A DNA stretch of 64,000 nucleotides from Macrophomina tecta (Eukaryota > Ascomycota > Dothideomycetes > Botryosphaeriales > Botryosphaeriaceae): positions 124,001 to 188,000 of the forward strand of contig JAKSGN010000041.1 in assembly GCA_024180945.1 (NCBI GenBank), written 5' to 3'. Each line of letters starts with the position of its first letter. The first letter of the stretch is position 1. The notes below the pieces were generated by a model. That model saw only the letters and a list, made by a program, of their open reading frames with translations. It was not told where the DNA came from and made no database searches. This document shows positions 1 through 11,253 of the stretch, one piece after another. Made by a program: the position numbers and the translations under genes.

Positions 1-2
1 CG

Positions 3-1670
3 ACATGGATGGGCAGCGGCTGCCACACATGCCGTGCGAGACACATTAAATGTGGTGTGTAAATCACCAGCCGCGCCGAACCACTTAGAGCTGACCCTTG
101 CCTGAACCCTAATCAGATGAGCGGAAACCCACATGCCGCCGCTGCGAGAAGTCTGGGTATACGTGCCAAGGCTACACGAAGACTATCTACTTCCTAATCC
201 ACACAACAAGCGGCGCGTCGTCCTCTCTTTCAGGAGTACCCTCTCGGTCTACGTTAGGAGCGCCTTCTGGAATAATTCTACAAAAAGCCAAACCGCCGGT
301 GAAATCGAGGACTGCGCAAGAGCAGCGGAATCTGGCTAGAAGAAAGCAACAATGGGCGTACTCCCTTCCAACCATGCCCAAAGAGCTGGGCCTTAAGGGC
401 TGGGTGGAGGATATGGCATTCTCATTCACCTTCTCGAATTTCCTCTACAATAATTTCGGCCGGCCCTGGATGCAATTGGCCGCCCATGGTGCAATCGATA
501 ACATGTCGCTGGCCGCCTGCAAAGCTTTTGCGCTCGGCTTCTTCGGGAATTCTCAGCGCCAGCCATGGATCCAGGAGAAGGGAGCGAAGGAACATGGCAT
601 TTCGCTACGTTTGTTGATAAAGGAGCTGCCAAAAGCCGACCGAGTGAATGCCGCGAAATACATTATCCCAGTGATGCTGCTGCTGCTGTACAATGTATGT
701 TAATGTTCATGCTAGACAAGAGATGAGCAACGCGCTGACTAGCCGGCACAGAACACTGTATGCCAAAAGGTTGACTTCAGCCACCATAAGGGTCTAGCAC
801 AGTTGATTTTACTGTGCGGACCAGAGCGATTTCAGCATCAGCCATTGTTAAATGTATTCGAGGCGACCAGAGATCTCCTAGTAAGACCTATCTTTGCCCC
901 GCAACCAATCGCGCATCCACTTACCTCGGTTAAAGATATTGAAAGCGCTCATCGAACGCAAACGCACTTTCTTTGAAGAAGATCGGTGGAAAACAGTTCC
1001 TTGGGCACTCAACCCTTTCGCAAAAAGTCCAACCAACCATCTCCTTGACATTCTCGCTGACGTCCCGGCCTTCCTCGAGTATGAAAAGACCATTAAGCAG
1101 GCTAACGACAACAGTCTACGAAAGAGCCTGCGCTCGCGTGTAGAACAGCGCCTACACGATGTCTACCAGTGGCGCTGGGCATGGGAATTACGGAATCCAG
1201 GTGCCGCTTTCGAAGTCTCGACCAGAACTAGTACTCAAATGCCGTCACTGGAAATCCCTCGAGGTCTAGAAACGTCGCTGCTATTCACAACCTGGCTCCA
1301 GGCAAGCGAAATATGCCTCTACAACGCCGTGCTCATCTGGCTGCTTCACGTCCAGGGCGAACTGCGGCCTGCTGCTTTCCCCTACCTTTCGCCCTCGCCT
1401 TTGGCTTCATTCAAGTCCTCTCATCCCTCACCGCTCCTCCTCCCTGGCCAGGTGCGGTCGCTGCGTCAGCCGGCAATGGAAATCTGTCGCTCGTTCCAAT
1501 ACCTGATTGACAGCTTTGCGAAATCAGGCGAAACGCCTCTATCCTGGCTGATGCCAATTAGTCTCGCGTATTACATTTTACAAGAAGACCGCGAATACGT
1601 CGGTTGGATCCGGATGAGACTAGACGGATGTAAAGGTAAGGCAGAGCTTCCGGCGTATAAAGGGGCGTAG
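3..1670 (+). CDS. Zn2Cys6 transcription factor, 5' end outside window
   Basis: A fungal binuclear-zinc-cluster regulator, expected to bind DNA in the nucleus. Its start codon lies upstream of base 1. The exons I resolve are 3-54, 117-694, 752-880 and 936-1670, with introns of 62, 57 and 55 nt, all GT-AG. Joining the first two exons rebuilds the cluster: C-H-T-C, R-A-R-H-I-K-C, then P-T-C-R-R-C and Y-T-C, the spacing CX2CX6C...CX2CX6C; none of the six cysteines is lost. Further on are blocks typical of the family's C-terminal domain: a 'GPERFQ' block at about 820, and 'RKRTFFEE' followed by 'WKTVPW' at about 955-1000. The third intron (881-935) is needed to join 'ATRDLL' to 'ILKALIERKRT'; without it the frame stops. 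Target genes are unknown. Family call is firm; the exact 3' end is less sure. Confidence 0.85.
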
Positions 1671-2628
1671 GAGACGGTGAAGTACCGGACACGCGCAGTT
1701 GGTGATATGGTGTTATCCAACCCCATGAACTACGAGTCCGTGAGAAAACATATTGCCGAAAATTGGCCCGGTGCATATCTTCTCTTTCGGAATACGATGC
1801 TGACATGACCCGGATCAACCTTAGATATCTCGGCGGTGCTTCGGCAGCAGAATAATTCCAATAGCGTCCCTTGGTTCGATCGCGCAACCGGCCTTCCCCT
1901 CGTTCTATTAAGAGCCGCTGAACCTTTGAAAGGTGCGAGCCATGTTCCGACCGATGCGCAGCTTCCCCTTCGCACTTCAGCACGCGGTTACTACATAAAT
2001 GGAATCGCCGTTGGCAGAAGCACGATATATCCTTGCCGGTGAAAGATTTCGAATCCCAGGAAAGATACCTGGATGATGCGCAAGAAAAGGGGAAGAGAAC
2101 CAAAAGAATAAGTAAATATTTAAGAGATCCGCGACGTGCGATCTATATCGGGAAGATATTTCCTATGGTATACCTATTTAAGCGATGGATTTTACGTCTC
2201 CGTAGTATTATTAAAAAGTATTCGAAAAGGAGATTAAATAATGTTAGATTAATCACGTGTATTTTACTTTCGCTAAGTATAGTCTATTTAGGAGAGAATA
2301 AAAGGCTACTCCACAGCCGCCCTTCTTAAATACTATACTAACTTATTCTAATTAATTCTTTTATTATTAATTAAGCCGTTGTATTACTTATTTTAAATTC
2401 TTCGACCTCTTTATTAGTTATATAGCTTTGATACATAGCACTCTGTTAGGTCAGATTGCTAATTTTGGCTACGATGTCCTCTATAGAGATAGAAGTGCCA
2501 TTTATAGATTGTCACCTCTTTTACTTATAGTTGCCGCAACTTACTCCTTAGGCTAAATTTATTTAATGATCACGCGGCCGCTATACCGTCCCACTAGTAG
2601 TATTCCAACTAGATTACCGAGCGGTTAA
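1671..2628. other. Non-coding; AT-rich, TpA-rich from about 2095
   Basis: No gene recognised. From about 2095 the base composition changes sharply to TA-rich sequence with few CA or TG dinucleotides, continuing into the transposon to the right. This part probably belongs to a second RIP-degraded repeat, or RIP has leaked into the flank. I found no inverted ends for it. Confidence 0.5.
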
Positions 2629-2687
2629 CTTACTATAGTTGCAGGCATAAGTTTTCGATGGCGGCCGTGCACTGTCCGTGCTAAGTC
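2629..2687 (+). repeat. Left terminal inverted repeat
   Basis: Contains the shared core GTTGCAGGCATAAG at 2639-2652, then TTTTCGATGG and GGCCGTGCACTGTCCGTG. It pairs with the right end in inverted orientation. Confidence 0.75.
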
Positions 2688-4025
2688 TAAAGTAGCGAGA
2701 AAGTAGCCTCTTTTCGCATATAAATTTCGCCTGTTTCCCTTCGTTATGCGATACTAATATACTATCTGTTGGAACCGGTGAGGAATGAGATTCTTGGTGA
2801 TAAACAGGAGTAGAGGGTGGGGGTGGGGGGGAGGGGACCTCTTATATCTGCTACTGCCAAGCTACACTACTAAACCTTAAATACACGAAAGTTCAAACAC
2901 TATCGTTATCTACCCCTTACCTCTCGCCTCTCGCCTCTCGCCCTTACATCTCTTATCGTCTATAACGAGTAACGCGCCTAGCTGGTAAGTGCTAGCCGCT
3001 ATCTAACGCGCAACAAACGGCTCTAATATCTTACCCTATACAATGTTAGCTAGACGCTTATAGATATCGCTACGTACATTAACTTTACGCTTGTGTAGGT
3101 GTAGTACATATACGCAGCCGATTACCCTACGCTATAGTGGAGGAGTAGCCGCCCGCCTAAGCTATCTACTACGCAAGCTAATTAACTTAAGGTATTTATC
3201 TATTCTTTATGTAATAACCGCCTTCTCTTATACCTCTCGCTTGCTACCGGTTCCTTCGCTAGCTAGGGTATAGGTAAGCGTATAATCTATACTACGCTAT
3301 AGGCTAGAGGCTTCTAGCACTATATTACTCGCTCTAAGCTACCTCTAAGCGATACTACTAAGGCGGCCCGCCTTTAATTCGCCCTCTAGCACGTGGATTA
3401 GTCTATTAAATAATAGTTACTTATTCTCTACACAGACGAGACATAGAAAACTAGGGGAGATATAGAAAGTAATACGTTAGGAGACGATAAGGCGAGGAGC
3501 TTATAGATAAGATACGTAAGCTAAGAGGCTAGAGATTCTAGAACTTCTTCGTTAGTAGTAAAGAGGAACTGTATCTCTTTTAGAAAAAGACGTAGGAGAC
3601 TATTAATCAAACCTCTTATTAATAGCTAGATACGTATAAACCCCTAGCTATATTTTATAGAGGACAACGCTCTAGTATACATAGCTAAGTCGATATTATT
3701 AGAGCTAACCTACTTGCATAATCTTAACCCAATTAAGAATATTTAGTACTAGATAAAGGACTAGATTAAGGAAAGGTAAGATACGCGCACGCGAAGTTTA
3801 TACACCATTAACTATATACCGTAGTAAAAGAGGCCTAGGATGCTATTACTAAGAAGTAGCTAATTAGCCTTCTTAACACTGTATAGTAGCGCCTACTAGA
3901 CGTAATTATAGCTAACGGAGGATATATCAGTTAGTAGATAGGGGCTATTAGAGGGGGTAGAGAACTTAGCATGCTTTTCTTTTTTAGCTATTTTGTTATA
4001 TAATACGTGCACGGCTCCCAGCCTC

Positions 4026-4083
4026 AACACGGATAGTGCACGGCCGGCCACCGTCGAAAACCTATGCCTGCAACCATAATAAG
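4026..4083 (-). repeat. Right terminal inverted repeat
   Basis: Read on the minus strand it gives GTTGCAGGCATAGG, TTTTCGACGG and GGCCGTGCACTATCCGTG, matching the left end with transition differences only, plus a 4-base GGCC indel. Confidence 0.75.
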
Positions 4084-4955
4084 AAAATCATCGAATTAGA
4101 AGTAGTGAGTACTGGTGTAGCAGACGATTTTGCAACTCCACATGGGTACATACGCTGCACAGGCGACGCATCAGTCATCCGACCACAAAATTCCAATTAA
4201 AGTCATGTCAAGACCTCTCGTGGCAGCATTCCTTGCAATGTCAGGGCTCAGTACGCCTTTTACCTCCACTCGAGCTACCTGTCTGCACCCTCATAAATAC
4301 CACACGCTGTCTTCGAGAAAGCTGAAGACCAGATATGGCTTATGAGCGTCTATGCGAGCAAAAAGGCGTAACTTCACTTCTGCCTCCAGTGGCCCTCACG
4401 ATCATTCCAAGCTCAGCATGATGCGATCGTGGAGAAAGAGTAGCCAGCATTGCAGCCGTCATTTTGCTGTTGGTCAACAACAAGGCGTGAGATAACAGAA
4501 TAAGGGCACTATAGCAAATGTAATGGGTTTGATCCTACTTGACTACGGTGCATGCAAAGCACGCCGCATGTTAACTCAAGATACCAAATCCGCAGTACGA
4601 ACCAACCCAGATCACCTGAGACATTTGCAGACAGAAAGCATATACAGATGACACGTATTTGCTCTTTGGACATTGGCGAATGCCGAATTCTGTGAAAAAC
4701 TAGTAAGGACCTCCGCAGGGCGATCGGCCCTGCAATCATCTGCCAAGGTGAGCATGGGCCTCGCGGACGAATTTTTTCGGGTTTGCAACAGCGCATGCTG
4801 AGAAATAGAAAACAAAAATGGAAAGATATCCGCATTTCGAGTTCGAGCTTACACTGCTGAAGGGCATATAAAACCATAAAAAGATGCAGACATATCTTTC
4901 AAGCAACAAGCTTGGGCTGAACTGAAGTGCATCACAATAACGCCAAAGAAGAATC
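4084..4955. other. Intergenic, no gene recognised
   Basis: Normal base composition resumes right after the transposon end. The longest frame is a 122-codon minus-strand ORF at 4509-4877 with no recognisable motif and cysteine-rich, irregular composition; I do not call it a gene. Confidence 0.4.
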
Positions 4956-5993
4956 ATGACGGGACTCCCAACGTACAAGCACATGGTGGAGAAAATCCAC
5001 AGAGAAGAGGTACTTCATCCAGAGGTCCACATCTAAAACTCCAACTCATCCATCTCTTCCACTATCCCAGCGTCTCTCCACAGAACCCTGCAAACTCGGC
5101 AAAGAATAAGACCGTCTTCGTAACTAGCGGCGCAACCGGAATCGGATATAGCACCGCTCGCGCCTTCGCACTCGCCGGCGCCTCTACGGTCATCCTCGTC
5201 GCTCGACGGACCGAAACGCTTTGAGCAAAAGGCGGCCGAACTCTCCGCTGAAGTCTCCTCCACGACCATGTTGACCTACCCGCTCGATATTACTAACGAG
5301 GCCGACGTGAATAATGTCTTCGCGGACCTACGCCAACGCCTCCCTTCCGGCAGGGACATCGACGCCGTGGTACTGAGTGCGGCCAGCATCTCAGCCGGCA
5401 CGCTGGCGCTGGAATACACGCCAGCCGAGTTACGCGCGGGCTTTGAGACGAACGTCATTGGCAACCGCAATGTCGTGCGCGCCTTCCTCGCGCCGGGGTC
5501 CGTCAAGGACCCGGAGGCCAGGACCGAGAAAGTGATTTTGGACGTATCAACCCATTCCGCATACGAGAGGTACCCCACGCAGGCGTTGTACAGCGCGAGC
5601 AAGGCGGCTTTCACGCAGTACATGCGACACGTGCATGCCGGATATGCTCATACGGGGCTGCGTGTTCACGCGTATCATCCGGGCGGCATATTTACTGAGG
5701 CAGCGCAGGCGGTCGGGTATAGCAAGGAGGCTGTGCCGTGGGACGACGGCAGTCTGCCTGCGGGGCTCGCTGTATGGCTGGCGAGCCCGGCGGCGGCTTT
5801 CCTGAATGGGAGGTTCCTGTTGGCTTACTGGGACGTTGATGAGCTGGTCGCAATGAAGGATCAGTTTGAGAAGGATCAGGATCTAGGCAAGATCGTGCTC
5901 AAGATTAAGCCCGATGTATGTTTAGGGGGGAAGCAGTGTAAATATCCCACATTGTGGAACGGCTTAGAGCTGGTCAAGATGGCGCTACTCTGA
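4956..5993 (+). pseudogene. Short-chain dehydrogenase/reductase, frameshifted
   Basis: An NAD(P)-dependent oxidoreductase of the classical SDR family with a Rossmann fold; substrate unknown. The cofactor loop reads TSGATGIG, followed by a beta strand with 'VILVARR', then 'LSAAS' in place of NNAG. The catalytic YSASK (YxxxK) is at about 5588-5602 and 'HPGGIFTEAA' follows. The frame breaks at 5219-5223: 'VARRTETL' runs into TGA, but skipping one T (about 5222) continues as 'EQKAAELSAEV', the expected next helix. So one extra base disrupts an otherwise full domain. The N-terminus is uncertain. An ATG at 4956 with a 74-nt intron 5010-5083 restores frame, but the sequence just before it (5058-5083) reads 'HYPSVSPQNP', which resembles the usual N-terminus of this subfamily in another frame. 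A base-calling error at 5222 would make this a normal gene. Confidence 0.75.
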
Positions 5994-6018
5994 GCTTTAC
6001 ATAACGCTCGAAATACGC

Positions 6019-6107
6019 CCACGAGGAGTCCAAGCAGTCATTCGGATGTAAACTTTTGCGGTCATTAATGGCACTTAGGTCCGGGTGACTGCTTCAACTG
6101 CCCGTGG
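6019..6107. mobile_element. Palindromic mini inverted-repeat element, copy A
   Basis: 89 bp with about 28-bp inverted ends. The left end has CCACG, AAGCAGTCA and CGGA; the right end read on the minus strand has CCACGGGCAGTTGAAGCAGT then CACCCGGA. The AGTTGAAGCAGTC...CCGGA core is shared with three other places in this window (29947, 54774, 61620). It lies between the 3' end of the dehydrogenase and the 3' end of the permease. No coding capacity. Confidence 0.7.
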
Positions 6108-6250
6108 AACGGCTCCGTCCACCTCGAGTCCATAGCATGCCTTCGGCCACCAAAAATTCTAGGCTCAGCAAAGCCTGGAGCTCAATAAACCAGGCCATCA
6201 GAAGCAGGAGGTCCCTTGTAATCTGCAATGTCAAAGTCAGCTCGGGATGA

Positions 6251-7981
6251 TCAATGATACAGACTCCGGGGTGGGATTGTACATTTCCGAGAATGACCAA
6301 TATACCAAGCGCCTGCAATAGTAAGAAAGCCGGCCAGAACCACGGAAGCGTAGTTCATAGTGACCTCGGTGACCGGTAGCGCAGTGGGCATGCTAAAAAG
6401 AACCAGCTCGAACGCAATCCAGGCAAGTGCAACGACGTTGACGAAGCCGCCAATGAGCGGGCCGCAATGAAAGCGGGCGCGCGCAACTTCCCGACGCTTG
6501 TGCAGCAGGCTGATGGCGATAGGAAAGGCGTAGGAAAGAGCAAGGGCGATCACACCCACAGAGACAAACGCGGTGAAGGCGGAGGTGCTGCCGAGGTTAA
6601 TGAGGCCGAGGAGCATCTGCACCACTGTGATGAGAACCAGAGACCAGATCGGAACGCCAAATCGCTCATCAATGCGGGACCAGACGCGGGCAAGAGGCAC
6701 TGCATCATCACGAGAAAATGCCCAGGTACAGCGTGAGGCCGCATTGGTAATGCTTATGGAGCAGAACAGAGTGACGGCGAGGACAAGGAAGACGAGTCCG
6801 AGGCCTCCGCCTGGAATTCCACCGACGTCAGAAATGTCCAAAGGCCTTCCACGAGATTGGAACACCTACCTGGGCTGCCCATGACCCTGTGGAAAATGTA
6901 GGGCAGAGCTTGCGCACTAGGCGCTTCGAGGATGTCAGCCAGCGGCGGGAGAGTAAAGGTGATCGGGAGAACGAAGAACAGGCCGAAGAAGCCTCCTACA
7001 GGCACGCTGACGTTCGGTCAATGTGCATCTCGAGCATCAAAGCGGCGTTGCTCTCCCAAACGACTTACCACAAGCTGATAGCCTGGGGGACTTTGATGGC
7101 AGGATCGTGAACTTCCTAGGCCATGCTTGAGATCATTCCGATGGCCGAAAAGGTATAAGCAGCAGGAAGGAGGCCGATGAAGAAGGTGAAGCCGCCCCAT
7201 CCCGAAAAAGATGTATCGTAGCCGCCCAGAGCATAAGAGGCGGAGTGCCTGCCCTCCTTCGCCGACACAGAAAGTGCAATCAAGATGACGAAGATGGAGA
7301 CGGCCGTCCAAGCAGCGCAGATGGTGTCAACCAGCGGAAGAAAGCGGTTCCCGAAAGCGCATATGAAGAACGTGATGATGCAGATTGCGTAGAATATGAG
7401 TAAAAGCTGCCAGTCAGAAGCAACGAAGCCGTCGTGGTACATGGACACGGTGCCGGCGATGAGGGAGGCAAACCCAAAATTGACCGAAAGCGTGATGGTC
7501 CAGTTTCCGATCAGCCAGGTCCAGCCGTTGATGAAGGAGAGAAGGGTCTTCGTCTTGGCCGGCGAAAGCTGGAATGTCCAGTAGTAAGGCTGCGGCCCGA
7601 GTCAGCGGCGAGCGACAGTTCTCGAGTCGGGAAACCTACGCCAGCGGAGGTGGGGTAACGGGAAGCGAGTTCGCTAAGGGAGAGGGCCACACACTCATCC
7701 AGCACGAGGACGACAATCCAGCCGACGAAGATGGAGAGCGGGCCACCCCCGTAGATTGCGCTGATCAGAGGGCCTCCTTCACCATACGGGATGGCGGCGA
7801 TGGCGAGCGTCTGGAAGAGGAGATGGAACATGGAACGATTCCGTTGCAGTTCAGGCTTGTAGCCAAGCACTGCCAGCTGGTCGGCCTCGTCCGAGACGAC
7901 GCCAGCATGGCTTGCCGGTCTCTCCAGGTCGGTGGCCTGAGGCCTGGCCGGCGCTTTCTCGTCTGCCGTGGCGTCCGTCAT
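6251..7981 (-). pseudogene. Amino acid/choline-type permease with internal TAG
   Basis: An APC-superfamily plasma-membrane permease of the fungal choline/GABA transporter group. Exons on the minus strand are 7981-7640, 7589-7069, 7006-6870 and 6810-6251 (introns 50, 62 and 59 nt), 520 codons in all, the family's usual size. Landmarks are 'LGYKPELQRN' near the N-terminus, 'RYPTSAG' joined across the first intron to 'PYYW', and 'NAASRCTWAFSRDDAVP' before the later membrane segments. In exon 2 the frame reads 'GMISSMA', TAG (7118-7116), 'EVHDPAIKVPQAIS', where homologues carry an uninterrupted 'EE..P...VP.A'. This single nonsense codon cuts the protein at about residue 288, removing the later membrane segments. 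Everything else is intact, so the lesion is recent or is a sequencing error. It is divergent from the ammonium transporter. Confidence 0.8.
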
Positions 7982-8522
7982 GCAGAATGTGTTCGTAGTG
8001 TGGGACAGTGCTTGGCCGGCGCGACAAGATGCCCTTCGAGAGAGAGCCGAGAGACGTGGTTAAATGCGTGTCAGCCCCACATGTGCGGCCGAGCTTGATC
8101 GTTTTGCGGTTACACCTGAAACAGCAATAGACTTGCCCACCGGCGGGCTGGATGTCGATTCCGACTCTGAACGCGCGGCGGAGACCAACCATGCTGGCCG
8201 GCGGCTGGGGCGGAGCGGAAGCTGGAGAGGCGCTGATTGGTGGGCGGCGGAGACCGCCTTATCGCGGCGGTGCAGGCTGTACTTCTGGCTTGCGTATGCC
8301 CCGCGTGCAATCAAGCTTAATGGTCACTCGTCCCGATCAGGCGCTAGCTCGGCCACTGTGCCCCTTTAATAACCCTTCTGGGTAAGCTCCGTCCACCCCG
8401 GCCTGATAAGCACTGACTCGCCAAGCGCCTGGCCTGCGTCGTTCAACGCTCCCGATGTATATTAAGGTGGAATCAAGAGCTGAGTGTCCAAAGACCGCAT
8501 TGGGTTCTTCCTCTCCCCCGAG
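7982..8522. promoter_or_regulatory. Divergent promoter region, permease/ammonium transporter
   Basis: 541 bp separate the start codons of two divergently transcribed nitrogen-related transporters, so the stretch probably carries both promoters. A CCAAT-type box (GATTGG) is seen near 8235. Specific regulator sites were not established. The short frames here are shadow ORFs. Confidence 0.4.
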
Positions 8523-10118
8523 ATGGCGGTTGAAAGCGTGCTACAGGCCTGGGAGGCCTGCGACAAGGTCGACACAGTCTTCATCCTGGTCTGCATTGTT
8601 TTCTGCTGGCCAATCATCCCCGCCGTTGGCCTGGGATACTCCGGCTACTCCACCAGGAAGAGCGGACTGGCTTCCTTCTACCCCTCCATACTCGCAGTCG
8701 CGTGCTGTTCCATTCAATGGTATGTCCTCGGATACACCCTTGCTTATGGTGAAGGTGGCGGCGTCTTCGGTGATTTCAAGTATGCCTTCCACCGCGGCGT
8801 GCTCTCGGATCCCGTTGGCACAATACCCGCAATCCTGTTCAGCGAGTTTCAGTTAGTCTTCGAGGCAACAGGTAGGCAAATGCATCGACCCTCAGTGCGC
8901 TGGACTGACCGCGTCTCCTTCCAGTATGCGTCATTAGCATCGGCGGCGCGTGCGAGCGTGGGCGGATCTTGCCACTGATTCCTTTCATCGTAGTAAGCTG
9001 GCACCTAATCATGCAATCCTCGCGACACATTCCATCTACTCACCTCCCTCTTTGTAGCTTTGGTCTACGTTCGTATACTGCCCCCTTGCCCATATGGTCT
9101 GGTCCGAAAACGGGTTCCTGGGGCAACTTGGCGTGCTCGATTTCGCCGGCGGAACTCCCGTTCATATTTGCTCCGGCGCCTCTGCAAGTGCTCTAAGCAT
9201 CTATTTGTCGTACCCTCTCTTCCGCTCGCGCAAATCAGCGGGTCGTACACCCTCGCACCTAGCCCTGCACCGCCCGCACAACAGCATGTGCCAGCTTCTC
9301 GCCCTGGTGATTATATGGAGCTCTTGGCTCGCCTTCGATGCTGGCACGACATTAACGCTGAACTTCAAGTCTGTGTCGGCACTCTGCGTTACCAACATAT
9401 GTGCCTCTGCCGGTGCTGCAACCTGGGCCTCCATCACCTATCTCGAAAGCGGGAAGTGGTCGCTGGATTCGACTTTCATGGGCGCCATAGCGGGCCTTGT
9501 GATGATCACACCATGTAGGTACGCTGCCATGACTACTATAGGAACCGACATGCCTGACTCACGATGTGTAGCCGCCGGATTCATCGATATGACGACCGCC
9601 TTCTTCTTCGGTATTGCCGGAGCTCTTGTGTGCAGACAGGCGCTGCGAATCAAGTTCACCGAATTCGCTCGCCGCTGGAAGTGGGTTGACAATGGTGACA
9701 CATTCGCCACCCATTGCGTCGGAGGCATCCTAGCGACCATTGCAACCGGGCTGTTTGCACGCAAGGAAGTGGCTGCATATGACGGCGCAACCATCGTAGA
9801 TGGAGGCGTGTTCTTTGACGGCAACGTCAAACAGCTCGGAATACAAGTGCTGGAGGCCATCATTGGCTTTACTTGGTCCTTCGTTGGCTCGTTTGCGTTA
9901 TATGCGGTGATTGACTGTATGCCTGGACTTGAGGTCCTGGCAGACGACGAGTGAGTGCCTCCTCTCTATGGACTGAACCTGATGCTGAACTTTCATGCAT
10001 TAGGAGTGTGGTTGCAGGCATGGATGCGTCCCAGATGGATGAATCACTATATGAGGCTCAATGGGCTGAGGAGATCGATTACCATCCATTTCCAAAGAAC
10101 TCTGTGAGACTTGATTGA
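8523..10118 (+). CDS. Ammonium transporter (Amt/Mep family), divergent
   Basis: A plasma-membrane ammonium channel/transporter. Exons 8523-8871, 8925-8992, 9058-9514, 9572-9950 and 10004-10118 give 455 residues; the four introns are 53-65 nt and GT-AG. I chose the ATG at 8523 because the frame above it has only a GTG. Family marks are 'GLGYSGYSTRKSG' in the first membrane helices, 'LWSTFVYCPLAHMVW', the signature 'DFAGGTPVHICSGASA' with pore histidine about residue 178, and 'THCVGGI' with the second pore histidine about residue 339. Departures from the common family sequence are many: 'FEATVCVISIGGACERGR' replaces the usual run of small residues before the ER motif, and the C-terminal tail after 'IDCMPGLE' is short. 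It may be a paralogue with a sensing or low-activity role. Intact, unlike its divergent neighbour. Confidence 0.88.
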
Positions 10119-11253
10119 CCGTCTGCGTCCCTGGATTTCCGGTGGGTATGATCTCCCAAAGCTGAGGCATCTAAATTCATACTTATGAAATATCAGCACT
10201 AAATCTGCACTTTTCGTCAAGCTCACGGCTCTAAGCACTGTGAAGGCGGTTCAACGGCGCGGTATGGAGCCTGAGTGAACAGTGTCAGAAGCTGTGTTCG
10301 GAATGCCACCTGAAGTAGCAAAGATCTGGTAATCTGGTCAGCCAGGAAACAGGTACACTTAGAAGTAGATTACATGCTTTTACATTCGAAGGTGAATCCA
10401 TACCTCAGACCCCCCTGGTCGTGTCTTCTCCATCGAAAGAAATTTATAAACCGAACCTCTACGAGCTTGTCTGTCTGTCTATTGAGGTGCTGTTCCCTCC
10501 TAATTCTCCATGAGGACTTTCATATGGCTCATTTTGCCACATTGGCAAGACTGCTGCCGTTCCAGCGTCGTCTGGGATGATCTGCAAGTCTTGTAAATAT
10601 CGCGGTATCCTCTCAGTGTGAGATCGGCCAATACTTGAGACGCAGTTGAAGAGATTTTTACTGGCAAAATGCTGTTGAAAGAAAGATTAAGGTAGATGTA
10701 AAGCAGACGCGAGCAACAAGTATGCGCGGTCACATGCGAGTCGGCGTTGAGTATGCATGTTATTGGGAAGTTGATGTTAATGTTCTGTTTTTCGTAGCAA
10801 GATAGCAGGGACTGGTTTGTTTCAACATAGTACTCGCGGAAATCAGTAAAGGGTAGGTTGGCGCATTTCCGGACTTCACGATCGACCTCTGCGATCTGAG
10901 GGCGATCCGCGGGCCACATTTGGGCAGAATCAATGACCTTCCAGGCCAGAGCCAAACCAGCTTCGCAATATCTCTCTTTTACGAGGAGGAGAGATTCGAT
11001 ATGAATATACCCCTCTTGGGCGCTGTAGCGGTCAAAACCTGGAAAAGGCACGCACCTGCATATAGACTCAGGAAATCAAGCGTCACAGCAACGCTACTAC
11101 AGACACAAGTGCCTTAGCCCAGATATCGACAGCGATGACAAGAGAAACACGCTGCTACCACCTTACGCCCCTCTCTGCGCGTACACAACACGCACGTAGA
11201 GCTATTAACAGCGTCAAATGAAAGTAACGTCTTCGAAGCACAGATATATTATT
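10119..11253. other. Intergenic, unassigned
   Basis: A minus-strand open frame at 10500-11051 (183 codons, only a GTG at its top) has a protein-like first half ('LLVKERYCEAGLALAWKVIDSA', 'DREVRKCANLPFTDFREYYVE') but I cannot place it in any family, and it decays in its second half. It may be a fragment of a dead gene. Confidence 0.3.

Larger units (their letters stand above)
2629..4083. mobile_element. RIP-degraded DNA transposon with inverted ends
   Basis: A block of about 1.45 kb bounded by inverted repeats: 2629-2687 on the left matches the reverse complement of about 4026-4083 on the right. Nearly every difference between the two ends is a transition (C/T or G/A), apart from a 4-base indel in a GGCC run. 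The interior is extremely rich in TA and poor in CA and TG, the footprint of RIP (CpA to TpA). No transposase motif or long open frame survives. The structure fits a Class II cut-and-paste element, either a decayed autonomous copy or a non-autonomous one. I could not identify a clear target-site duplication, so the superfamily is undetermined. Confidence 0.75.

Noticed and set aside
880..936. Apparent frameshift in the first zinc-cluster gene
   Set aside because: A 55-nt intron with GTAAGA and a CTTAC branch site restores 'LLILKALIERKRT'; no lesion needed.
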